Shown piece by piece: positions 24,401-36,400 of a stretch of 64,000 nucleotides of DNA; position 1 is the stretch's first letter, and every line of letters starts with the position of its first letter. Origin of the DNA: Diphasiastrum complanatum (Eukaryota > Streptophyta > Lycopodiopsida > Lycopodiales > Lycopodiaceae); contig CM055106.1 of NCBI GenBank assembly GCA_029204225.1, forward strand, positions 38,342,036 through 38,406,035, given 5' to 3'. Made by a program: the position numbers and the translations under genes. The notes beneath the pieces were generated by a model. The model was not told the origin of the DNA, did no database searches, and saw only the letters and a list, made by a program, of their open reading frames with translations.

Positions 24401-27400
24401 GTGTACATCACATGCACAAACATACCTGCACATTAATATACATTTGTACAAAGATCCACAAACTGAGCTGTTATCGATTCTTCGGGGGTGAAGGGCAGTC
24501 TCCATCATAAAGAAGGCCAGCAGTAGCCAGCAAGGCCAATCAAATGGAGTCCTAACTTCCTCATAGAAGAATTAAGAAAATTTCACATGTCATCACTTCA
24601 GGAAGATCTAACTAAAAGCATAGCTGGTGGCCAAGTGCCTTAAAGTCCCTAAATAAAGGATGAAATATGGGGCCAAGTCCACCAATAGAGATGTGTAGTT
24701 TATATGAAGGTCCTTGTGAGAATATGGGCTCTAAATGAGGACGTCCTATTTGTCCAGCTAAATGTGCATCTCTACAACTAAATTGGCCATTCATCTTCTG
24801 TTCCATTTTCCAATAAACTCACAAATTGAAAAATCCAAGAATAAAAATCTGAGAGGGCTCAAACCCTTTGCCCCCATCTTAGTCAGTGTCTCTCAGTCGA
24901 CTGGTTCATTACCATGTGCCACTACAACGTGGATAACGAAGCTAGTTGGGCAGAATATCATCCTGAATATGCAACAATCAAACAGAAGCAAAGCATGTTT
25001 TGCAACAGCATATGTACCAGTGTCAATGAAATTGCGAAACCAAAACAATTAAAAGGCTTCTCTAGACACATACATACCTTCTCCTTTTCTTCCTTGTCTT
25101 TCTCAGGATCGAATGTAGTAACAATGTTCTTCACTTTGTAAACCTTCCGGTGTTGTTTATCCACTAAAGCAGTTAAAAGACGATGTGATTTGGAAGTCAA
25201 TGATGATGGCATGAACCTCATCTTGCGCAATAATCTGCCTTGTGATTGTAATATACTCTGTAGAACACATTTCAAAAGAGTAAATATGTTCACAGATAGA
25301 GAATAATTGTTGTTGATGACATCTAAGCTATGCATCCCCAGAGCATAATTGTAATATACACACAAGAAAAACACGTAAGCAACACTTCAAAAAAGGCATG
25401 AATGCTATTTGCAGGCTACAGCTTAATTGGCATTCAGCAGGAAAAAATTTACATATTTCAGAATAAAGGAAAATAGAGATTTAACTGATTTATTGTTAAC
25501 TTACGCAATGCACATTCATGAGGACAAAATGAAACAAAGCAAGCAACATATACTTTCTGATCATTCACATGCATGAATTCTTTATAAACGGCTCAAAATT
25601 TAGAATACTACTTTAGGCATAAACATATACTATTTGAAAGCTTGACTCCTGAAACTTGATTTTAAAATTTCTACCACCAACAGCAGAAAATTTGCAATTC
25701 CAAATCAAAGCCTTGGTTTTGCTGCATGTTCAGAGGAGAGTTACAAACACCCTGCCAGAGAATCACATGCATGCCAGAACTTAGAAGTGCCTCTATGTAT
25801 ACTCATGCAATTGATTGATTTATGAAACCAGTCAAATATACTGCGCATGCATCATGCCCTTATCATTCAAGTAGGAGAAGATAATTTTTCAAGAAAAATG
25901 ATCATATCTTTTGAGATTGGCACTCAAGTTATATAGATATACAATGCTGCATGCTTGTTAACCTTCATCTTACAGTTAGTGGATTGCCAATTCACAAGAT
26001 AGACCAGTGTGTGAATATCCTTTGCTTTTTTCCAAACGTGTGTGCCTCAAGTGAGCTACCATAACATAAGCATATACAATGCACTTATAGATCATCAACA
26101 GAGCAAGCATAATAAAAAAATCAGTCTAGAGACCATGACGTAATCAATTACATACGACACACCAACATTTGATCCCCTTATTGGACACAGCAAGGGCACG
26201 ATCCTGAACAAGCTAGCAACAATGTTTTGAACTTAGTTGACCTTTGTACAGCAAAAGGCGACATACTAAGAAGAATAAATTTACCACCTTTGGATGACGA
26301 ACAAAAATATGAGACTGGTCCTGCTGGGCATCCTGTACAGATAGATCCAGAACTTCGTTTCCAATCAGCAACTGCATGCTTCCATCAGACCATTTCACAA
26401 ACCGAGCATTGCTCTCATACTGCCAACACATTGCAGAAATGGTCTTATATAAATGTGAAGCAAAACTAAATATAGGCAATATACCAGTCCATCTGTATCA
26501 TGTATGACAGCAATCAACCAACTTGAATGGTCTGTGAATGGCAAACTAACATAAGCATGATGGTTTCCAAAATTCCTAGCTAAAAGCTGCAACATCAATT
26601 TTGATAAAAACTTACAGAAATATCAACAAGCCAACATAAAGCAGAAAAATAATGCAAAGCAAAAGACGTGACAAGAGCAACAAATAATATACCACTGAGC
26701 TTGCATTTCTCTCACCACTTAAATTGAGCAACTCGCTGTGTAATTTTTTCAAAATCATTACGGTGTAAACAATATAACTTCGTGATGTCTCCTAGACTTC
26801 ACCATGGAGTCTCATTTGCTGAACACACTTAAATAGCATAACTGACTCACCATATTTACGCATACATATATTAAGAAGTTACAATTCAATAACTCCAATT
26901 TGCTCGGTAGTTGGTAATTAATTAGGTCTCCTCTTAAATTTTAAGCCATGTTCCTAAAACTTTTGGGACCCAAATACTACGTGCCATTCATGTTTTATGC
27001 CACAGTTTTTTGCACAAGTACACTGACAATAGGCGAAAAGGCAGCAAGCTCTCCATAATTGCTTGTAAAAATCTTGGTCCCAGGTTCCCCTTGGAAACCA
27101 AGATGCATACATTGCAGAACTGCTTGTAAAAAAGCCACTTTCTTTCTTTGCATAAGAGATCTATGGCCTGTGCCCAATGCTACCCATAAGCTCATGAATG
27201 GAAACATTTGACAGGTGCAACCTACTTTAGTCCAAAAAATGCAATGTCGGCCAGTCACGGACTTTACTTACTCTGATCTCTTTTTTGCTAGCAAAATTCC
27301 TCTGTCATCCATTCAACGGAAAGTCTTTCTAGCTAAACATAAATGATGAAGTGGTACAACTGTTGAAATATAATGCGTATTTTACCCCTAGTGGCTCTAC

Positions 27401-30400
27401 GCACTTGGATGGTTTTATGTTATGCATTTGTCTTGGGGGAGGGGAAATTTAATTGTAAATTTGGAAACTTCTAGATCATTTTCCAGATTTTTTATTGAGG
27501 ACCTTAACTTGAAAGTTGGCTCACTTTCTATAAAGCAATCAATTTTCAGAACAGGAAGCATAGTTGGACAGGTGGTGATACGAGGAGCACAGCCATAAGT
27601 AGGGCGCAACTTCTGTAGGGAGATCCAATCAGGTGCAGAGTTGATCTTGTGAAAGGCATAGCAACGCCATACTATGTGGCAAAGACAAGAACTGGGTATT
27701 AGACAAGTGGCATAATGCCCTAGTCAGATCTGACAAGGGTGATGAGTACAAACAAGGAGAGTTCAATGATTGAGTGTGCACGTAGCATGCTCAAGGCTAA
27801 GGCTCCTTTTGAGCTGAAGCTATGCATATTGTTGTATTCTTGCTAAACAAGAGCCCTACGAAAGCAATCGAGGGAATCACGCCTAAAGATGCGTACAATG
27901 GCAATAAGCCAAAGGTGGGAGTACTTCAAGTGTTTGGATGTACTGCTTATGCACAAATACCCGAGGATGATAGGTAGAAGCTAGCCGCAAATCTGTCAGG
28001 TGTATATTCTTGGGATATAGCAAGGAAGCAAAAGCGTACATACTGTTTAATCTCAAGACCATAAAGAAAATTCTGAGTAGAGATGTTGCTTTTGATGAAG
28101 ACGAGGGAGGAGCATGAGAACAATGGTAAGAGTGAGTATCTTCTACTTATTGATTCCATTAAGCAGATCTCAAAGGAGCCCAACCAAGAGACCTTTCAGA
28201 CTCGAGCAAGAACAAGAGCAGTAGACTGATGCGACGCAAGTGGAAAAGCCAAAGAGGGCCAGAGACAAACATTGGGATACATAATCACCACCTGCATCAC
28301 CTCCCCCTTCGAAGAGTCTACCAAGGTATTGGCAAACAATCAAAGATGGAGCGATGATGGAAGAAGGTGAAATGTAGCAGGGAAGGTGCGAGGAGATCTT
28401 AAAGGAAACCCATGCGACATGAGAATCAACAGACAAACTTTGCACTTATGATGTCTATTACTATACTTTAACGCTTGATGGTCTGTTACTATGGTAAATT
28501 GGGAGCCATACAGGTAATGTCTCCACACTTTCAAGGCATGAATAATTGCAAAAAGCTCCTTATCGTAGGTGGAATACCGCCTTTGAGTAAGATCTAGCTT
28601 CTTGCTTTCAAAAGCAACCGGTCTACCATTCTAATATAGGACTGCACCTATAGCATAGTCACCGGCATCTGTTTCAAGTACATACGGCTTGTTAGGATCC
28701 ACTATGTGTAAAATAGGTGCCGTAGACACACAATATTTGAGGTTCTCAAAACTTTGATTCATCTCTTCAATCCAAGTAACCAGAGGACAGAATTTACTGT
28801 GACAGCTAGTTCTTTCTGCCCCTTTCAGGACATTTGTCAAAGGTACTTGGCTTCAGGAACTTGACGGACCTTATTTGGGTCAATTTCCAAGCCATGGTCC
28901 GAAATAACATCACCGAGATAAACCAACCTCCTCTGGAAGAAAACACATTTGGACTCCTTGGCAAAGAGCTTCTCCTATCTAAGCAACTTTAAGAGAGTCT
29001 TGAGATGCTCCCCATGCTCTTCCAAAGTCTTACTATAGATGAGAATATCATCTAAGTAAACTATGACGAACTTTCCCAGATATGGACGAAGAAGATCGTT
29101 CATCATCTGCTGGAAAGTTGCAGGAGCATTAGTCAAGCCAGATGGTAGAACTAGAAACTCATAATGGGCTAAACCCGGTTTTTTCAACGTCCTCACTCTT
29201 TATTCGAATGTGATGATACCTTAATCGTTAATTTACTTAACTTATTAAAGTCCACACACAAACGAGTGCCTCCGTCTTTTTTATTAACTAAAATAATTGG
29301 GGCCTCCCAAGGGGACTTACTAGGCGTTACATGGTCCATCTTAAGCTAATTTTGCAATTGCCTATAAAGTTCATCCTCTTGGGTAGTACTCATCCTATAA
29401 GGATAAAATGATATAGGCGAGCTACCAGAAAGGAGTTTAATACCAGAATTAACTCCCCTGGAGGGGAGAAGACCCTCAAGAAAATGTTCTGGGAAAACAT
29501 CGTTAAATTTTTGTCTAAGTTTCCTAAAGGTTTCGCCTTCCAGTGAATTTTCTTGTTTTAGGTTGTTAGACATTACGCTAATTGCATGTTATCACTTTGT
29601 AGATTGCATTCCTCGATGTATGAATTACAATCAACCATATCCATGCATTTAACTGTTTCTAAAGCAGAAAGTATATAAGGAGAAGAAAATTCAATGAGCG
29701 AGCCGTTATGCAAGAACGACAAACTGTGAGTTACAAAGTTTTTCTTCAACGACTCATTCCTCTCATGGAACCACTCCTTACCAAGTATTACATCTACTTT
29801 ATCTAGATTCATAATATGAAAGTCTAAGTTGTCTTTATAGGTTTGTATTTGAATCGGCAAATGAGGGACTATCCGGTCCATTATTGGCTTTCCGCTCCCA
29901 TTGCCAGCTTCACAACATATCGACGGTCAGTTTGCTTTGTTTCAACCTTTAGCTTCTGCAACAAGTTAGAGTTAGTAATTGTGCATTCAAATCAAATTGG
30001 CACGGCTTGGCCACCAACAACCCCTCTCATCCGAATGAGGTCGTGAGGGCCAAAAACAGTCATGTTGAAACAACAATGCTCACACACAGAATTACCAGCA
30101 AAGGAAAGAGCAATACAAGATATGCTAGAGTTACCTAGCGTCTTAAAAGATGCCCCTTTAGCCATCCTTTTCTTCGGACAATCCTTTGTGACATGACCTA
30201 GTTCCATGCAGTTGAAGCACAGATTGCCGCTTCTGGCTCTCATAAAGGTCTCATGATCCATGGTAGGTCTTTTCTTCGATTTACCAGAACCAAAAGGTGC
30301 TTCCTTTGCCTTATCTTTCTGTTTCTTTGGAAAGAATGGCTTCTTACCCTTTGCTTCGGGTAAAACACCATGCTCAAGCTTGGCCATTATACAAGTTATC

Positions 30401-33400
30401 GTATATCCGGGCAAAGCAAAACGCATCTTCGAGGGTAAGAGCCTGGTTCCTCCTAACCTCTAGCTGATAATCTCTAGGTAAACCAAGAATGAAATGCGAT
30501 TTCACTAACAAAGGGTCTATTCTAGTTGCAAAATGAGAATAAACCTCTTGAAATTCTTGTAAGTACTGATCTAGGGGCTGGTTCCCCATTTGTATCCTCA
30601 CATACTGACGATAAAACTCAAAGTCATCTAGGATGGGAAGGAAGGCCGCCTTGAAGGCCTTACAAAAATCTTACCAAGTTCTAGGTGCCTCAGACTTACC
30701 CCTCAAATCCTACCACCAAGTAAAAGCTTTACCGTACATGACGGCCAAATTGATCTTGTTGTCGTCGGATGAATCGTGCATGGAGAAGTGACGAGTTCCA
30801 CCGATCAATCCACGGCAAGACCACTTCAGGGGTTCTATCCTTTTTTTCCCCAGCAAAAGTCTTAGAAGTGAACAAACGTTGATGCAATAGTTGCCTTTAA
30901 CTGCATCAACTCCTTTAACTCTTGCTGATCCCGAGTGTGCTTTGCTTGCAAATTGACAATCTGTTGTTGTAGATTGTTGATAGGCAACAACAACGTATCA
31001 GAATCAGAGGTAGAGGTAGATGTCATAGCCTCGGGAGTAGGAGACATACGTTGAGTGGTAGGACTATCACAAGCTCAAACTTGCTGGCTACTCTTCAATC
31101 AAAGTGGTATTGTCCATTGAGCGTTTTGTGGGGCAGGTTGGTTAACAACAAACTGTTGACGTGGGGATGGATATTGATTTGGTGTAGGTGGTCTTGTTAG
31201 AAAAAAAAAGGCCAGATCTGAGGAAAAACAAAAAAACGGCGAAGCCGAATCCTGGCATCACGAAAAATTCTCCGATATGAGAATGCTATTTCAAGAGGAG
31301 AAATTGTGTATGGTCACTTTCCTTAGTCAAAAAATTGTGTTTTTTTAACAGTCGTTCGAACGTAAGAAACGCGTTTCGAAACAGGCTCGTTTCGAACAGG
31401 GCATTTCAAACGTGTTTCTTTGTTCGAAATGCGTTTCGATGCAACATTAGTCTTTAGGTGTTACATTAAATGAAATATGTAGAACAACTAATCAGACAGA
31501 TCTTGATTCTACCAACAAAGCGCGCAGTTTACTTGACAAAGGATGAGAAAGAAACGAACGCGAACGCGAACTCGAAACTTTTCTATTCGTGACCAACTTG
31601 AAAAGATTCGCGAAGGATTCGTGAAATTTGTCTTGCAGTCAACTCGAAAGATTCGCGAAACAGTGTCTTGTGGAAACTCATGGCTTTCTTGTTGAAGCTC
31701 GAAAGATTCGCGAACAGAATCTTGTCGCGAAATTTTATGTTTCTTGTTCAAGCTCACCTGTCGCGAAACTATCTCGAACAGTTCGCGAAATATTCTAGCT
31801 TCCTTCAAGCTCAAGAATTGTCATATGTCGCGAACAATTCGCGAATGACGAAAAATTCGTTTTTTGACCAATAATTTATTGTCTAAATGGTCTTGAGTTG
31901 TTTCATACTTCCGCATATAGTATCTTACTTCCGCATATGATTTCTGCACGCATATTTAGTCAGAATAAATACTGTTCTATTAGTACATAGATCAGATAAA
32001 ATCGCGATTGAAGACACTGATATTAGTTTGATTATTCGAACTCGCATCGTGTTCTCTGTGGAAGAATAATTACTATTTTTCCTACAGTGGTATCAGAGCA
32101 TACGGAATTAAAGTTGATACAGTAGTATCTTCGCATCCCTCTCAACATTCTTCATACATCCATCAGTAAGCCGCTTTTTGGAGCTTATTCAGAATTAAAA
32201 GATGTCGTCGATCACCAATATTCAAGCTAAGATCACTACAATCTTGGACCCAGAAGGTTCAAGCTACTTGATTTGGAAATTAAAGACTTCACTGTTGTTG
32301 AAGGGCGAAGGTCTATGGCAGTGGGTAGAACCAATTGAGGAGAAGCCAGAAGCTACTCCTGGCAAAGAACTTCGAGAATGGAGTTTAAAAAATGACAAAG
32401 GTATAGCCATTATTGCGTCATCAGTGCATGACAATATAATGCTAGATCTTACATCAATTTCAAACGCAAAGGATTTATGGGAAAAATTTCAAACCAAGAA
32501 CAAGACTCGATCTCGTAATCAGATCATGTTTTTGGAAGACCAATTAACTTACCTGCAGTGGGACGGCAAAGACCTGAACACATTTGTGCAAAAGATTAAA
32601 GATCTGTTTATTTCCTTGCAGAATTCTGGTGCAGAAAATACAATTTCTAAGGAAAAACAGCTTAGTTATTTTCTTCGAGCCCTACCCAATAGATTGTTAT
32701 CAGATCTGTAGCTAAGCTAGTCAATACAGGCATGTCAGTAACCTTCACAAAGAACTCTTGTAAACTGTTCGAGGAAGATTCTAATAAAAAAACAGGTCCT
32801 GATGGAGAAAACAACAGATACAAAGCAAGGTTGGTTGCTAAAGGATTTTCAGAGAAGTATGGGATCGACTACATTGACACTTTCTCACCGGTAGTCAAAC
32901 ATACATCAATTCGCTTGTTATTCGCGTATGCAGTGGCTCATGAGACACTCATTGACAATGTGATTTTCCACATAGATCACACACTAGACATTTTATCGAC
33001 TAGGAAAAATCTTAGCAAACTTTTGAGTTGCTTTGTCACTCTTAGCATGCACTTTTTCCAAAGCTTTCATCTTTTCATCAAATTGAGACTGCATCTTGTC
33101 GAGTTGCATCTGTTGCTTTTGACCAAGCGAATCATTCTAGAATCTTTCGAGAATCAGTCATAAATCTTTCAAAAAAATTTCGACTCTGAGAAATCAGAAC
33201 CTTTTTGAATATCAACCGTCAAAACAAATGGATTCTGTTACAAAAAGAAAAAGGCCAAAGGATCTATCCTGTAACAATATAAATACATGTGCACTTAAAA
33301 ACTGCTTTCCTGCACGTAGAATTGGAAGAAGACTTATTCATGGACCAACCACTTGGTTTTGTAAGAAAAAAAAAATCCAGAATATGGATGTCACATGAAT

Positions 33401-36400
33401 AAAAGCATTTATGGTCTCAAACAGGCAGCGAGACAATGGTATAGAAAGAAGGACGAAGCACTACGTTCCATAGGCTTCAAACCTCTATTTGCTGAATCAA
33501 ATGTCTATATCAAACATGTCCAAAATAAAATAATCATTTTAGTTGTTTATGTTGATGACATGCTTATCTTCTCAAGAAGAGATAAGTTAATTTCAGATGT
33601 CAAAAGAGACATTTCTGAAATATTTGAGATCGCTGACCTAGGAGAAGCTAAAATCTATCTAGGCTTGCAGATTGTGAGAGACTTTGAAGGTGGTAAGTTG
33701 TATCTTCACCAACAAAAGTACACTCAAAAGATCATTAAAGACTTCAACATGCTCGAATGCAAGGGTGTGCATACTCCCATGATACCTGGAACAATACTGA
33801 GCAAGGCAGATTGTCCGCAGACTCTCGAGGAAGAGAAACGAATGGCCAAAACATCCAATCGTAGGCTGATTGGATCATTGTTATATCTAGCAGACAACAC
33901 CAGACCTGATATAGCGTTTGCAGTATACAGGCTGAGCCAATATAATCAGATTCCAGGATCGTTACATTGGAAGTTGGCAAAGAGAGTACTACAATATCTC
34001 CAGGAAACGAAAGACTATGGACTGTGTATTCGAAGGAAGTTGGATTTCACATCGAATCTTACAGTGACGCAAGCTGGGCATCCATGAAGGATGATAGCAA
34101 AAGTATTTCAGGAGGTTGTAATCTAGCATCTGGCGCAGCCATACTCTGGATTAGCAACAAGCAAACAGCAATAGCTCAATCTTCCTGTGAAGCCGAATAT
34201 GTAGCAGCAGCCAAGATGGCAAACGAGCTGATCTGGATTAAACATATATTGGAAGGATTTGATGAATCTAGATCTAAACCTTATGTCTTGTTAATGGATA
34301 ACACTTTAGCAATCTATCTTACGAAAGATCTTGTATTTCACTTGAAAACGAAGCACATAGCTATCAAGTATCATGTGATTCGGGACTTAGTCGAGAAGAA
34401 AATATTGAAGACAGTCTTCATACCCACAGAGGAAATGACACCTGATATCTTTACAAAGCCACTAAGTAAAGCTTTGTTCGAGAAGCAGCAAAGAAGATTG
34501 GGGTTAATCCAATTGCCACTTTGAGAGGGAGCTATAGAACAACTGATCACACAGATCTTGATTCTACCAACAAAGCGCGCAGTTTACTTGACAAAGGATG
34601 AGAAAGAAACGAACGCGAACTCGAAAATTTTCTATTCGTGACTAACTCGAAAATTTTCACGAAAGATTCGCGAAATTTGTCTTGCAGTCAACTCGAAAGA
34701 TTCACGAAACAGTGTCTTGTGGAAGCTCGTGGCTTTCTTGTTGAAGCTCGAAAGATTCGCGAACAGAATCTTGTCGCGAAATTTTCTGTTTCTTGTTCAA
34801 GCTCACCTGTCAGGAAACTATCTCGAACAATTCGCGACCTGTAGCAATATAAATACATATGTACTACTCGTTGTAACTCACTCAATCAGAGACACAACAG
34901 CGAGATAAGACAACAAGAGATGTATATTGACGAACCAGATTCAGAGTTATAAAAATTCGTTTTTGATCAATAGTATCTTATTGTCTAAATGGTCTTGAGT
35001 TGTTTCATACTTTCGCATATAGTATCTTACTTCCACATATAATTTCCGCACGCATATTCAGTCAGAATAAATATTGTTCTATTAGTACATAGATCAGATA
35101 AAATCGCGATTGAAGACACTGATATTAGTTTGATTTATTCGAACTCGCATCGTGTTCTTTGTGGAAGAATAATTACTATTTTTCCTACAAAATAGCCATT
35201 AAGGTACAACCATTAAAATATAATGCGTAATTTACCCATAGTGGCTCTAGGCACTTAACATAGTTTTATGTTATGCATTTGTCACAACAAAACCTCATTC
35301 TAGAAATACTTAGCGCTAGAACTATGTGTGAGAGATATGCTCGTCGCTACATTCTATCATTCATTTGAGGGAAAGTCTTTCTAGCCAGGCATACATTTTG
35401 AAGTCGTACAACAACCTCATCCTAGAAATAGTTGGGCATTAGAACTATGTCTGGTAGATATAATGTTGTAACATTATTTGTATGAAGGCACGACAAACTG
35501 TGTCATCATTTTAGAAAAGTGTATTCACTTTTTTAGGGCCAGGTTGGTTTTTTTAAGCACAGTTGTTTTCTAAATCCATGTAATTTATGATTCCCTAATG
35601 TTACAATATCTTCTTGAGTCATAAAATCCAAGCATAGATACCTGTCCCATACCTTTTGGTACGGAACGTATCATTCTATATGTACAGAACCCAAAAAAAA
35701 ACTATTTTAAAACATAAAAAATTTGTTGTGGAAGAAAAAATTCAAATGCTTTTGGGAATGTGTTGAACAGCATTCCATACACTACGGAACTATAGACCCG
35801 AATACTCAGCCTATTTGCCCTTTTTCCAACATGGTATTAGAGCTGGCCATCTACAAGCCTTAACCATTTGCAAATGAAATTGGATGTAGTCACTTTCTAG
35901 TGTTCACCAAGGGAGTGTTGCGGTATAGTTGCGCATCTGCCACATGGAGGGAGAAAGACTCATTGTCCTAGAAGCAAATGGAGACTGCACATAAAGAAAT
36001 GTTGAAGAACAGATGAGGGTCCCAGGGTACTAGTCTTTTTGAGTGGGTACCGGCACATGGAGAGTGACCAAGAGACTCAGGGTGCTGAGATTCACGTACC
36101 CAACCCGTTTTCCAGAAAGGAGTCGGGGTGAATTTTCCACAAGAATGAATTAGTGCAAAACCTTATGTATGGTTGTGGGTCCAAAGAACTTGAGCAAGGA
36201 AGTTAAGACTTCCAAAGGTGAGATTCCCAGGAAAAAGAACAAATCACGCTCCAATGCTTAAAACCCATGAATAGACTGAAAAGGGCCAGATCCCCTGTGC
36301 ATCACAAGAATGACTTCAAGTGTCAACTGGTTATGCTAGAATTGAGAGGCATTTGGAAAGGGCGCAGACTACATGTCTCCAAATCTAAATACAGTGTTAG

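Larger units (their letters stand above)
19788..25077 (-). other. LEO1 intron 7
   Basis: Donor GTATGT, acceptor TGTTACAG. Contains a purine tract, a gypsy scrap and a copia remnant (listed separately). About 23620-25077 shows only a short (GA)n at 23936-23958. Confidence 0.85.
31478..35189 (+). mobile_element. Copia element with both LTRs and 5-bp TSD, internally deleted
   Basis: 5' LTR 31478-32086, PBS TGGTATCAGAGCA at 32088-32100, gag 32202-32711, RT in two parts (about 32800-32960 and 33325-34080), RNase H to 34524, purine tract GAGAGGGAGC, 3' LTR 34533-35189. The 5-bp target duplication AAATA lies at 31473-31477 and 35190-35194. Protease and integrase are missing, because gag passes directly to the RT start ([19 protein letters not shown]). 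RT keeps YVDDMLI. RNase H keeps [17 protein letters not shown] and TKHIAIKYH. About 365 bp of foreign sequence interrupts RT. It is non-autonomous, lies in LEO1 intron 5 and is opposite to the gene. Confidence 0.93.

Noticed and set aside
24958-25141. Plus-strand open frames of 75 and 96 codons
   Set aside because: Partly opposite LEO1 exon 7 and without any family resemblance.
26995-27258. 87-codon minus-strand open frame
   Set aside because: Within LEO1 intron 5, unconserved composition, no motif.
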